NCBI RefSeq assembly: GCF_024213665.1
Contig: NZ_JANAVP010000021.1
Coordinates: 1-64,000, forward strand
DNA: 64,000 bases
Direction: 5' to 3'
From: Streptomyces sp. A3M-1-3
GTDB lineage: Bacteria > Actinomycetota > Actinomycetes > Streptomycetales > Streptomycetaceae
Shown in pieces: positions 23,968 through 32,292 of this stretch (positions within the stretch are counted from its first letter, which is position 1; every line of letters begins with the position of its first letter). The notes under the pieces are model-generated. The model was not told the DNA's origin. It worked only from the letters and a program-made list of their open reading frames with translations, and searched no databases. Position numbers and translations under genes: made by a program.

Positions 23968-25626
23968 ATGGCACCCACCACCCACACCGTCACCAACCAG
24001 GCTCCGCCCCTGGTCGGATACGACGTCTACGGCGCGGACCGGGCCCTGGTGGAGGGCGTGGAACGGCATCTTCCGCCCGAAGACCCCGAACTCCTCGACA
24101 CCGTACGAACGGAGCTCGGCGAACTCGGTGTGGCGGCCGGCTCCGCGCAGGCCCAGGAATGGGGCGTACTGGCCAACGAGAATCCGCCCCGACTGCGCAC
24201 CCACGACCGGTACGGGAACCGGATCGACGAGGTCGAGTTCCATCCGTCCTGGCACCGGCTGCTCGGGCACGCGGTGGCCGCGGGCCTCACCGACGCCTGG
24301 GGAAGGCCGTCCGGCCATCTGCGCCGCGCGGCGGGCTTCGTGGTCTGGACACAGGCCGAGGCGGGCCACGGCTGCCCACTGTCGATGACACATGCGGCGG
24401 TGCCCGCGCTGCGCGCCGATCCGGAGCTGGCGGCGGAGTGGGAGCCTCGGCTGACCTCCCACGTGTACGACGAGGAGCTGCGCCCGGCGGCGGACAAGCC
24501 GGGAGTGCTCTTCGGGATGGGCATGACGGAGAAGCAGGGCGGCAGCGACGTCCGGTCCAACACGACGCGCGCCGAGCCGCTGAGCGGCGCCGCCGGCGAG
24601 TACCTGCTGACCGGGCACAAGTGGTTCTGTTCCGCCCCGATGTCCGACGGCTTCCTGGTCCTGGCGCAGGCCGCCGGGGGCCTGACCTGCTTCCTGGTGC
24701 CACGGGTGCTGCCCGACGGGACCCGCAACGTCTTCGCGATCCAGCGCCTGAAGGACAAGCTCGGCAACCGGTCCAACGCGTCGGGCGAGGTGGAGTTCGA
24801 CGGCACCCGGGCGCGCCGGGTCGGCGAGGAGGGCCGGGGGGTGCGCACGATCATTGAGATGGTGGCCGCGACCCGGCTGGACTGCGTGCTCGGTTCGGCC
24901 GCGCTGATGCGCCAGTCCGTGACCCAGGCGGTGCACCACGCGGCACACCGCAGCGCCTTCGGCGGGAAGCTGATCGACAAGCCGCTGATGCGGAACGTAC
25001 TGGCCGATCTGGCCCTGGAGTCGGAGGCGGCGACGACGCTCGCGCTGCGGCTCGCGGCCGCCCAGGACGACGTCCAGAGCACAGACAGCGAGCAGGACCG
25101 GGCCTTCCTCAGGCTGGCGGTGCCGATGGCCAAGTACTGGGTGACCAAGCGGTGTACGCCGGTCGCGGCGGAGGCGCTGGAGTGCCTCGGCGGCAACGGC
25201 TACGTCGAGGAATCCGGGATGCCTCGGCTGCTGCGCGAGTCCCCGCTGAACTCGATCTGGGAGGGCTCGGGGAACGTACAGGCGCTGGACGTGCTGCGCG
25301 CCCTCCAGAGGGAGCCGCAGGCGCTGAACGCCTTCCTGCGGGAGGTAGGGCAGGCTCGCGGCGCCGACCACCGGCTGGACGCCGCGATCAAGAACCTGCT
25401 GACCGAACTCGCCGATCTGGACGGCATCGAGGCCAGGGCCCGGCGGCTGGTCGAACGGATGGCGCTGGTGCTCCAGGGGTCGCTGCTGGTGCGCTGGGCA
25501 CCCTCGGAGGTGGCGGACGCGTTCTGCGCCTCGCGGCTGGGCGGGGACTGGGGTACGGCCTTCGGGACGCTGCCGCACACCCTGGACCTGGCCTCGGTCG
25601 TCGACCGGGCGCGGGTGGAGATCTGA
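23968..25626 (+). CDS. AidB-like acyl-CoA dehydrogenase
   Basis: A 552-residue flavoprotein of the acyl-CoA dehydrogenase superfamily. The AidB-branch marker MTEKQGGSDVRSNTT occurs near residue 178, then YLLTGHKWFCSAPMSD and LKDKLGNRSNASGEVEF. The C-terminal FAD domain has ALECLGGNGYVEESGMPRLL and SPLNSIWEGSGNV. E. coli AidB belongs to the adaptive response to DNA alkylation; an Ada-AlkA/Ogt operon lies 5 kb away here, which makes a stress role plausible. A plain catabolic role cannot be excluded. ATG 23968 starts MAPTTHTVTNQ. Confidence 0.88.
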   Translation: MAPTTHTVTNQAPPLVGYDVYGADRALVEGVERHLPPEDPELLDTVRTELGELGVAAGSAQAQEWGVLANENPPRLRTHDRYGNRIDEVEFHPSWHRLLGHAVAAGLTDAWGRPSGHLRRAAGFVVWTQAEAGHGCPLSMTHAAVPALRADPELAAEWEPRLTSHVYDEELRPAADKPGVLFGMGMTEKQGGSDVRSNTTRAEPLSGAAGEYLLTGHKWFCSAPMSDGFLVLAQAAGGLTCFLVPRVLPDGTRNVFAIQRLKDKLGNRSNASGEVEFDGTRARRVGEEGRGVRTIIEMVAATRLDCVLGSAALMRQSVTQAVHHAAHRSAFGGKLIDKPLMRNVLADLALESEAATTLALRLAAAQDDVQSTDSEQDRAFLRLAVPMAKYWVTKRCTPVAAEALECLGGNGYVEESGMPRLLRESPLNSIWEGSGNVQALDVLRALQREPQALNAFLREVGQARGADHRLDAAIKNLLTELADLDGIEARARRLVERMALVLQGSLLVRWAPSEVADAFCASRLGGDWGTAFGTLPHTLDLASVVDRARVEI

Positions 25627-25660
25627 CCCGCCGTCCGGCCTGACAGCGCTGAAAGGAGAA

Positions 25661-25694
25661 CGGGGTGGTGCTGCGCCGACACGGCACCACCCCG
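25661..25694 (+). terminator. Rho-independent-like terminator after the AidB-like gene
   Basis: Perfect 11-bp arms CGGGGTGGTGC/GCACCACCCCG with a 12-base loop, 34 bp after the stop. There is no clear U-run, as is common in Streptomyces. Confidence 0.65.
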
Positions 25695-25778
25695 GCCTCA
25701 CCGCCCCGTATGAGGGAGCCGGCCCGCCGTTCGAACGGCGTTACGCCACCTTCGGCCAACTGCCCGCCTCTGGCGAGA

Positions 25779-25796
25779 GTTGCAAACAGTTGCAAC
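25779..25796. promoter_or_regulatory. palindromic operator candidate for the GAF regulator
   Basis: GTTGCAA-ACAG-TTGCAAC is a perfect 7-bp dyad with a 4-bp spacer, about 90 bp before the GAF regulator start. A further half-like CGTTGTGC follows. It stands out in the G+C-rich context and probably binds a dimeric regulator, possibly the gene's own product. Confidence 0.55.
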
Positions 25797-25884
25797 CGTT
25801 GTGCGAAGAAACAGCCGTCGCAGCCCGTCCGTGAACGGCAGGATGAAGACCGGCTGATTCCGGGGCCATTCCGGGGAGGATCCG

Positions 25885-27192
25885 GTGACGAACACATCTC
25901 TCGACCTGACCAGGCTCGCCGCCGTGGACGCCCGCCGGGCGGCTCAGCTGCTCAAGGGCGTACGAGCGGCCGCCCTCGCCGGGAAACAGCCGCCCGCCGC
26001 CCCTCGCCCGGAGATCGGCGAGTCGTGGCGGCGGATGCTGAGCAGCGGGGTCGACCCCGACCGGGGCGCTCGCGTGCATCTGCTCACCGTGGAGGAGACC
26101 GAGCGGCGGCGGCAGTCCTCGCCGCTGCGCGACATCCTGCCGGTCCTGCGCGAGGGGCTGCTGCCCGCGGTCGACGAGACCCTGCACATCATGGTGGTGT
26201 CGGACGCCGAGGGGCGGCTGCTGTGGCGTGAGGGCCACGCCTCGATACTCAGGAAGGCGGACCGGCTCGGCTTTGAGGTGGGCGCCGACTGGGACGAGGA
26301 CCTGGTCGGCACGAACGGGGTCGGCACGACGCTGGTGGCGAGGCGTCCGCTGCAGGTCTTCTCGGCCGAGCACTTCGTCAGCACCCATCACGACTGGACC
26401 TGCGCCGGAGCGCCCGTCCATGACCCGCGCGACGGGCGGCTGCTCGGCGTGATCGATGTGAGCGGTCCGCTCGCCACCATGCACCCGGCCACGCTGACCT
26501 GGGTCGCCTCGGTGGCCCGGCTGGCGGAGAGCGAGCTGCGGAACCGGCATCTGATGTCCCTCGAGCGGCTGCGGACCGTGGCGGCGCCGGTGCTGTGCCG
26601 GCTGTCCGGCCGGGCGCTCGCCGTCGACCCGCACGGCTGGCCGGCGGCGGTCACCGGCATGCTGCCGCCGGACCGGCTGCCGCTGCCCAAGTCGTTCGGG
26701 CCGGGCCGCGTCTGGCTGCCCGCGCTCGGCGACTGCACGGTGGAGCCGCTGCCCGGCGGCTGGCTGGTGCGGATCGAGGACGCCCGGCCCGCCGGCGCGG
26801 TCAGCAGGCTCGTACTGGATGTGAGCCGGCCGCGGCGGTGGTCGGCCACCGTGTCCGGCGCGGCGGGCAGCTGGAGCCAGGAGCTGAGCCCACGCCACGC
26901 GGAGTTGCTGTTCCTGCTGGCCATGAACCGCGCCGGCTGGTCGGCGGCCGAGCTGGCCGAGGGCATCTTCGGGGACCCGACGCGTACGGTCACCGTGCGC
27001 GCCGAGCTGTCCCGGATGCGGCGCACCCTCGCCGGGGTGCTCGCCCACCGTCCGTACCGCTTCACCGAGGACGTACAGGTCGAGGTGATCCAGCCGGACC
27101 ACCCGGCGAACCTGCTGCCGCACTCGACGGCTCCGGCGGTGATACGGGCCCGCACCGCGGGGCGGCCGGTGCCGTGGCCCGGTGACCGGTGA
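25885..27192 (+). CDS. GAF-domain transcriptional regulator
   Basis: A 435-residue regulator whose N-terminal half resembles the sensor of AcoR-like proteins: EIGESWRRMLSSGVDP, then a GAF domain with MVVSDAEGRLLWREG, GTNGVGTTLVARRPLQVFSAEHFVSTHHDWTCAGAPV split over the usual strands. It lacks the sigma-54 AAA+ domain. The C-terminus (SPRHAELLFLLAMNRAGWSA, AELSRMRRTLAGVL) is a winged-helix-like DNA-binding domain. Such proteins control alcohol and aldehyde metabolism in some actinomycetes; no such target is adjacent. GTG 25885 follows GGGGAGGATCC. The stop lies in a run of GGTGACC repeats. Confidence 0.8.
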   Translation: MTNTSLDLTRLAAVDARRAAQLLKGVRAAALAGKQPPAAPRPEIGESWRRMLSSGVDPDRGARVHLLTVEETERRRQSSPLRDILPVLREGLLPAVDETLHIMVVSDAEGRLLWREGHASILRKADRLGFEVGADWDEDLVGTNGVGTTLVARRPLQVFSAEHFVSTHHDWTCAGAPVHDPRDGRLLGVIDVSGPLATMHPATLTWVASVARLAESELRNRHLMSLERLRTVAAPVLCRLSGRALAVDPHGWPAAVTGMLPPDRLPLPKSFGPGRVWLPALGDCTVEPLPGGWLVRIEDARPAGAVSRLVLDVSRPRRWSATVSGAAGSWSQELSPRHAELLFLLAMNRAGWSAAELAEGIFGDPTRTVTVRAELSRMRRTLAGVLAHRPYRFTEDVQVEVIQPDHPANLLPHSTAPAVIRARTAGRPVPWPGDR

Positions 27193-27272
27193 CCCGGTGA
27201 CCGAGTGACCTGGCGACTCAGTGACCCGGCCCACCTTGGAGCGGGACGCGGACGCGTGATTCTCTGGCATAC

Positions 27273-27833
27273 ATGAGCATCACTGTGACCACCTGGTCCC
27301 TGGAGCAGACCTCGCCCGCGGATCTCCGGCCGGCCGCCGAGCCCGGCGCGGACATCACCGTCGTCCGCGCCGGGGTTCCCTCCCCCGAGTTCAGCCGCTT
27401 TCTCTACACCGCCGTCGGCGGCGACATCCGCTGGACCGACCGGCTGAGCCTGCGCCACCAGCAGTGGCAGGAGGCGCTGGCGAAGCCGGGGACCGAGACC
27501 TGGGTGGCGTACGACCGGGGCACCCCGGCCGGATACGTCGAGCTGGAGGCGCAGGACGAGGGCGCCGTCGAGATCGTGTACTTCGGCCTGATCCCGGCGT
27601 TCCGGGGCCGCCGGATCGGCGGTCATCTGCTGTCGTACGGGACGGCACGCGCCTGGGACCTGGCGGAGCGCTGGCCGGGGCTGGCGCCGACGAAGCGGGT
27701 ATGGCTGCACACCTGCAGCAAGGACGGCCCGCACGCCATGGACAACTACCTGCGCCGCGGCTTCCGGCTCTTCGACACGAAGACCTCGCAGGAGCCGGAG
27801 GTCGAGACGCCGGGTCCCTGGCCCGGCGCGTGA
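27273..27833 (+). CDS. GNAT-family N-acetyltransferase
   Basis: A 186-residue acetyl-CoA-dependent acyltransferase. The core reads AGYVELEAQDEGAVEIVYFG, then the pyrophosphate-binding loop LIPAFRGRRIGGHLLSYGTA, and a late strand RVWLHTCSKDGPHAMDNYLRRGF. Substrate unknown. It precedes the sulfur cluster on the same strand but is separated from it by an inverted repeat and a candidate promoter, so it is probably a separate unit. Confidence 0.88.
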   Translation: MSITVTTWSLEQTSPADLRPAAEPGADITVVRAGVPSPEFSRFLYTAVGGDIRWTDRLSLRHQQWQEALAKPGTETWVAYDRGTPAGYVELEAQDEGAVEIVYFGLIPAFRGRRIGGHLLSYGTARAWDLAERWPGLAPTKRVWLHTCSKDGPHAMDNYLRRGFRLFDTKTSQEPEVETPGPWPGA

Positions 27834-27851
27834 TCATGTGACGCACGGCAC

Positions 27852-27894
27852 ATCGTCCCGCATTTTGGGACGATCGTGTCCACATGATGGATAG
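27852..27894 (+). promoter_or_regulatory. candidate sulfur-operon promoter with overlapping dyad
   Basis: ATCGTCCC-N7-GGGACGAT is a perfect 8-bp inverted repeat (27852-27874). TTGGGA inside its right arm and GATAGC 18 bases downstream resemble -35 and -10 elements, about 40 bp before the leader peptide ATG. The dyad could be a regulator site or part of the GNAT gene's terminator. Confidence 0.45.
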
Positions 27895-27933
27895 CGGTGG
27901 ACTGCCCCGAGACCTGCGTGACACGCTTCCGTC

Positions 27934-28017
27934 ATGTCTACAGCTGGAATTGCCTTGGTGAGTCGGCGGCACGTCGACCTCGGCCGCATGTCCAGCGCCA
28001 TCTGTCCGGCCTGCTGA
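27934..28017 (+). CDS. cysteine-containing leader peptide of the sulfur operon
   Basis: A 27-residue peptide starting MSTAGIALVSRRHVDLGRM and ending SSAICPAC. This is the sequence type known as a putative leader peptide before sulfur-assimilation genes in Streptomyces. Two Cys codons stand at the end, one of them directly before the stop, which suits ribosome-mediated sensing of charged Cys-tRNA. The main operon begins 200 bp downstream. Conservation of the RRHVDLGR core is recalled from other Streptomyces; the attenuation mechanism is inferred. Confidence 0.8.
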   Translation: MSTAGIALVSRRHVDLGRMSSAICPAC

Positions 28018-28216
28018 TCGAACCAGCACCGCCGCACACATCGCCGTCCCCGCCGCCGCGGACGCGTCGATCCCCTGGAGCACAAGACAGCTCTGCCCAC
28101 GCGGGCGAGCGCTTCGCCATGCCCCATCTGCCAGCGTTTTCGCAGGTCAGGTCGGGTACAGGGGTAACGTCGTCGCCGATCCGCCCTCCTTGCCGCCACT
28201 AGAAGGACGTAACACC

Positions 28217-29914
28217 ATGGCCGCCAGCCCCGAACAGCCGACTGCTGCCACCTCCCGCCGCAAGGCCGGACGCCACCGTGGCGAAGGCCAGTGGGCCGTA
28301 GGCCACTTCACGCCCCTCAACGGCAATGAGCAGTTCAAGAAGGACGACGACGGTCTCAATGTGCGGACACGCATTGAGACGATCTACTCCAAGGCGGGCT
28401 TCGACTCGATCGACCCCAACGACCTGCGCGGGCGTATGCGCTGGTGGGGTCTGTACACCCAGCGCAAGCCCGGGATCGACGGCGGCAAGACCGCGATCCT
28501 GGAGCCGGAGGAGCTGGACGACGAGTTCTTCATGCTGCGTGTCCGGATCGACGGCGGCCGGCTGACCACCGAGCAGCTCCGCGTCATCGGCGAGATCTCC
28601 CAGGAGTTCGCGCGCGGGACCGCCGACATCACCGACCGGCAGAACGTCCAGTACCACTGGATCCGGATCGAGGACGTCCCGGAGATCTGGAACCGGCTGG
28701 AGGCCGTGGGGCTCTCCACGACCGAGGCGTGCGGTGACACCCCGCGTGTCGTCCTCGGCTCGCCCGTCGCGGGCATCGCCGAGGACGAGATCATCGACGG
28801 CACCCCGGCCATCGACGAGATCTCCCGCCGGATCGTCGGCAACAAGGACTTCTCCAACCTGCCGCGCAAGTTCAAGTCGGCGATCTCCGGATCGCCGCTG
28901 CTGGACGTGGCACACGAGATCAACGACATCGCCTTCGTCGGCGTGAACCACCCCGAGCACGGCCCCGGCTTCGACCTCTGGGTCGGCGGCGGTCTCTCCA
29001 CCAACCCCAAGATCGGCGTCCGGCTGGGCGCATGGGTTCCCCTCGACGAGGTGCCCGACGTCTACACCGGCGTCATCTCGATCTTCCGCGACTACGGCTA
29101 CCGCCGGCTGCGCACCCGCGCCCGGCTGAAGTTCCTGGTCGCCGACTGGGGTGCGGAGAAGTTCCGCCAGGTCCTGGAGGACGAGTACCTCAGCCGCACG
29201 CTGGTCGACGGCCCCGCGCCCGAGCAGCCCGTACAGCAGTGGCGCGACCACGTCGGTGTGCACCGGCAGCAGGACGGCCGCTTCTACGTCGGGTTCGCGC
29301 CGCGCGTCGGCCGGGTCGACGGCACTCTCCTGACGAAGATCGCCGAACTGGCCGAGGCCCACGGGTCGGGGCGGCTGCGCACCACCGTCGAGCAGAAGAT
29401 GATCGTGCTCGACATCGAGGAGTCGCAGGTCGAGTCGCTCGTCGAGGGCCTCGAGGCGCTGGACCTGCGGGTCAACCCGTCCCCGTTCCGGCGCGGCACG
29501 ATGGCCTGCACCGGCATCGAGTTCTGCAAGCTGGCGATCGTCGAGACCAAGGCGCGCGGAGCCTCGCTGATCGACGAGCTCGAACGCCGTATCCCCGACT
29601 TCGACCAGCCGATCACCATCAACATCAACGGCTGCCCGAACGCCTGCGCCCGTATCCAGGTCGCGGACATCGGTCTCAAGGGCCAGCTGGTCCTGGACGA
29701 CGACGGCAACCAGGTGGAGGGCTTCCAGGTCCACCTGGGCGGCGCGCTGGGCCTCGAGGCCGGCTTCGGCCGCAAGGTCCGAGGCCTGAAGGTCACCTCG
29801 GCCGAACTGCCCGACTACGTCGAGCGGGTCCTCACGCGCTTCCAGAAGGAGCGCGAGGACGGCGAGCGCTTCGCCACCTGGGCGGCGCGGGCGTCCGAGG
29901 AGGCCCTCTCGTGA
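28217..29914 (+). CDS. ferredoxin-dependent sulfite reductase
   Basis: A 565-residue nitrite/sulfite reductase family enzyme that reduces sulfite to sulfide with six electrons from ferredoxin. The siroheme/[4Fe-4S] cysteines are Cys431 and Cys437 in CTGIEFCKLAI, and Cys473 and Cys477 in NGCPNACARIQ. The two ferredoxin-like half domains are visible (RLTTEQLRVIGEISQEF and TDRQNVQYHWI in the first half). Its place at the head of cysH/C/D/N genes identifies it as a sulfite rather than nitrite reductase. ATG 28217 follows AGAAGGACG. It overlaps the next gene (GTGA). Confidence 0.93.
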   Translation: MAASPEQPTAATSRRKAGRHRGEGQWAVGHFTPLNGNEQFKKDDDGLNVRTRIETIYSKAGFDSIDPNDLRGRMRWWGLYTQRKPGIDGGKTAILEPEELDDEFFMLRVRIDGGRLTTEQLRVIGEISQEFARGTADITDRQNVQYHWIRIEDVPEIWNRLEAVGLSTTEACGDTPRVVLGSPVAGIAEDEIIDGTPAIDEISRRIVGNKDFSNLPRKFKSAISGSPLLDVAHEINDIAFVGVNHPEHGPGFDLWVGGGLSTNPKIGVRLGAWVPLDEVPDVYTGVISIFRDYGYRRLRTRARLKFLVADWGAEKFRQVLEDEYLSRTLVDGPAPEQPVQQWRDHVGVHRQQDGRFYVGFAPRVGRVDGTLLTKIAELAEAHGSGRLRTTVEQKMIVLDIEESQVESLVEGLEALDLRVNPSPFRRGTMACTGIEFCKLAIVETKARGASLIDELERRIPDFDQPITININGCPNACARIQVADIGLKGQLVLDDDGNQVEGFQVHLGGALGLEAGFGRKVRGLKVTSAELPDYVERVLTRFQKEREDGERFATWAARASEEALS

Positions 29915-30090
29915 GCGAGCGTGCCGCGCCCTTCTACTGCCCCTACTGCGGCGACGAGGACCTGCGTCCGAACGAGCAGGGCCACGGCGCGTGGGAATGC
30001 GCAGCCTGCAATCGAGCCTTCCAACTGAAGTTCCTCGGGCTGCTGACCCGCGGACTTCAGCGCAAAGACGATGCAGGGGACGAGATATGA
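29911..30090 (+). CDS. small four-cysteine protein of the sulfur operon
   Basis: A 59-residue protein starting at a GTG that overlaps the sulfite reductase stop, its own stop overlapping cysH's ATG. Two CxxC knuckles (YCPYCGDEDL and WECAACNRAF) point to a zinc ribbon or rubredoxin-like metal site. Tight coupling on both sides means it is made with sulfite reductase and APS reductase. In Corynebacterium a small ferredoxin-like CysX occupies a similar position, but the spacing here suits zinc or a single iron rather than a [4Fe-4S] ferredoxin. An electron-transfer or assembly role is inferred. Confidence 0.82.
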   Translation: MSERAAPFYCPYCGDEDLRPNEQGHGAWECAACNRAFQLKFLGLLTRGLQRKDDAGDEI

Positions 30091-30788
30091 CGACCGTTCA
30101 GACTCAGCGAGACCTCAAGGCTCTCGCCGAGCAGGCGGGGCGTGACCTTGAGGACGCCTCGCCGCTCGACATCCTGAAGTGGGCCGCCGACACGTTCGGC
30201 GCGCGTTTCTGCGTCACCTCCTCCATGGAGGACGCGGTGGTCGCCCACCTCGCCTCCCGGGCCTTGCCGGGCGTGGACGTCGTGTTCCTGGACACCGGCT
30301 ACCACTTCCCCGAGACCATCGGCACGCGGGACGCGGTCGAGGCCGTGATGGACGTGAACGTCATCACGCTCACCCCGCGGCAGACCGTTGCCGAGCAGGA
30401 CGCGGAGTACGGCCCCAAGCTGCACGACCGCGACCCGGACCTGTGCTGCGCGCTGCGCAAGGTCAAGCCGCTCGAAGAGGGCCTGACCGCGTACGAGGCG
30501 TGGGCGACCGGGCTGCGCCGCGACGAGTCCCCGACCCGGGCCAACACTCCGGTCGTCGGCTGGGACGAGAAGCGGCAGAAGGTCAAGGTCTCCCCGATCG
30601 CCCGCTGGACGCAGGACGACGTGGACGCGTACGTCGCGGAGCACGGGGTCCTCACCAACCCGCTGCTGATGGACGGTTACGCCTCGGTGGGCTGCGCGCC
30701 CTGCACCCGGCGCGTGCTGGAGGGCGAGGACGCCCGGTCCGGCCGCTGGGCGGGGCGGAACAAGACCGAATGCGGGTTGCACGGATGA
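30087..30788 (+). CDS. cysH: adenylylsulfate (APS) reductase
   Basis: A 233-residue enzyme reducing APS to sulfite. Cys120-Cys121 in PDLCC and Cys203-x2-Cys206 in GCAPC are the four ligands of the [4Fe-4S] cluster that marks APS rather than PAPS reductases. The catalytic Cys229 lies in TECGLHG at the C-terminus. The nucleotide-binding CVTSSMEDAVVAHL corresponds to the PP-loop. ATGA overlaps join it to the zinc-ribbon gene before and to cysC after. Confidence 0.93.
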   Translation: MTTVQTQRDLKALAEQAGRDLEDASPLDILKWAADTFGARFCVTSSMEDAVVAHLASRALPGVDVVFLDTGYHFPETIGTRDAVEAVMDVNVITLTPRQTVAEQDAEYGPKLHDRDPDLCCALRKVKPLEEGLTAYEAWATGLRRDESPTRANTPVVGWDEKRQKVKVSPIARWTQDDVDAYVAEHGVLTNPLLMDGYASVGCAPCTRRVLEGEDARSGRWAGRNKTECGLHG

Positions 30789-31360
30789 GCGACGTGATCA
30801 CGAACGGATCGGATCAGGAGAAGAAGTTGACTGGCGCCACGGTGTGGCTCACGGGTCTGCCCAGCGCGGGCAAGACCACGATCGCGTACGAGCTGGCGGG
30901 CCGGCTGCGCGCGGAGGGCCACCGTGTCGAGGTGCTCGACGGCGACGAGATCCGCGAGTTCCTCTCGGCGGGCCTCGGCTTCACCCGTGAGGACCGGCAC
31001 ACCAACGTCCAGCGGATCGGTTTCGTCGCCGAACTGCTGGCGAGCAACGGCGTGAAGGCGCTGGTCCCGGTCATCGCCCCGTACGCGGACAGCCGCGAGG
31101 CCGTCCGCAAGCGCCATCTGAGTGAGGGCACCGCGTACCTGGAGGTGCACGTGGCCACGCCGGTCGAGGTGTGCTCCGAGCGCGATGTGAAGGGCCTGTA
31201 CGCCAAGCAGGCAGCCGGCGAGATCTCCGGGCTGACCGGGGTCGACGACCCGTACGAGGCCCCGGAGACACCGGACGTGCGGATCGAGTCGCACACCCAG
31301 ACCGTGCAGGAGTCCGCGGCAGCGCTGCAAGCGCTGCTCACTGAAAGGGGCCTGGCATGA
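30785..31360 (+). CDS. cysC: adenylylsulfate kinase
   Basis: A 191-residue kinase that phosphorylates APS to PAPS. The P-loop is GLPSAGKTT at about 24-32; further signatures are VEVLDGDEIREFLSAGLGFT, REDRHTNVQRIGFVAELL and the lid region ERDVKGLYAKQAAGEISGLTG. It overlaps cysH by four bases and cysD by four. Because the reductase in this operon uses APS directly, CysC may mainly supply PAPS for sulfotransferases. Confidence 0.93.
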   Translation: MSDVITNGSDQEKKLTGATVWLTGLPSAGKTTIAYELAGRLRAEGHRVEVLDGDEIREFLSAGLGFTREDRHTNVQRIGFVAELLASNGVKALVPVIAPYADSREAVRKRHLSEGTAYLEVHVATPVEVCSERDVKGLYAKQAAGEISGLTGVDDPYEAPETPDVRIESHTQTVQESAAALQALLTERGLA

Positions 31361-32292
31361 CGACCGCCACCGTTCTCACCGAAGACACGGACGCGCCGTA
31401 CGCGCTGTCGCACCTGGACGCCCTGGAGTCCGAGGCGGTGCACATCTTCCGCGAGGTGGCGGGCGAGTTCGAGCGGCCGGTGATCCTCTTCTCCGGCGGC
31501 AAGGACTCCATCGTCATGCTGCACCTGGCGCTCAAGGCGTTCGCGCCGGCGCCGGTGCCGTTCACGCTGCTGCACGTCGACACCGGGCACAACTTCCCCG
31601 AGGTCCTCGAGTACCGCGACCGCACGGTGGCCAAGCACGGACTGCGCCTGCACGTCGCGTCCGTGCAGGAGTACATCGACGCGGGCAAGCTGCGCGAGCG
31701 CCCCGACGGCACCCGCAACCCGCTGCAGACCGTCCCGCTGACCGAGGCGATCCAGCAGCACCGGTTCGACGCCGTCTTCGGCGGCGGCCGCCGCGACGAG
31801 GAGAAGGCCCGCGCCAAGGAGCGGGTGTTCTCGCTGCGGGACGAGTTCTCGCAGTGGGACCCGCGCCGCCAGCGCCCGGAGCTGTGGCAGCTCTACAACG
31901 GCCGGCACGCGCCCGGCGAGCACGTCCGCGTCTTCCCGCTGTCCAACTGGACCGAGCTGGATGTGTGGCAGTACATCGACCGGGAGGAAATCGAACTCCC
32001 CGAGATCTACTTCGCGCACGAGCGCGAGGTCTTCAAGCGCAGCGGCATGTGGCTGACCGCCGGTGAGTGGGGCGGTCCCAAGGACGGCGAGACCGTCGAG
32101 TCCCGTCTCGTCCGCTACCGCACCGTCGGCGACATGTCCTGCACCGGCGCCGTCGACTCCGACGCCACCACGCTCGACGCCGTGATCGCCGAGATCGCCG
32201 CCTCGCGCCTCACCGAACGAGGTGCGACGCGAGCCGACGACAAGATGTCTGAGGCCGCAATGGAGGACCGCAAACGCGAGGGGTACTTCTAG
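31357..32292 (+). CDS. cysD: sulfate adenylyltransferase subunit 2
   Basis: A 311-residue small, catalytic subunit of ATP sulfurylase, forming APS from ATP and sulfate. The PP-loop SGGKDS is at 46-51, followed by HLALKAF. Other family blocks: VDTGHNFPEVLEYRD, GGGRRDEEKARAKERVFSLRD and a C-terminal DRKREGYF. Length is normal. It is coupled to cysC. A 169-bp gap without an evident gene separates it from cysN, unusual in an operon otherwise joined by overlaps. Confidence 0.94.
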   Translation: MTTATVLTEDTDAPYALSHLDALESEAVHIFREVAGEFERPVILFSGGKDSIVMLHLALKAFAPAPVPFTLLHVDTGHNFPEVLEYRDRTVAKHGLRLHVASVQEYIDAGKLRERPDGTRNPLQTVPLTEAIQQHRFDAVFGGGRRDEEKARAKERVFSLRDEFSQWDPRRQRPELWQLYNGRHAPGEHVRVFPLSNWTELDVWQYIDREEIELPEIYFAHEREVFKRSGMWLTAGEWGGPKDGETVESRLVRYRTVGDMSCTGAVDSDATTLDAVIAEIAASRLTERGATRADDKMSEAAMEDRKREGYF

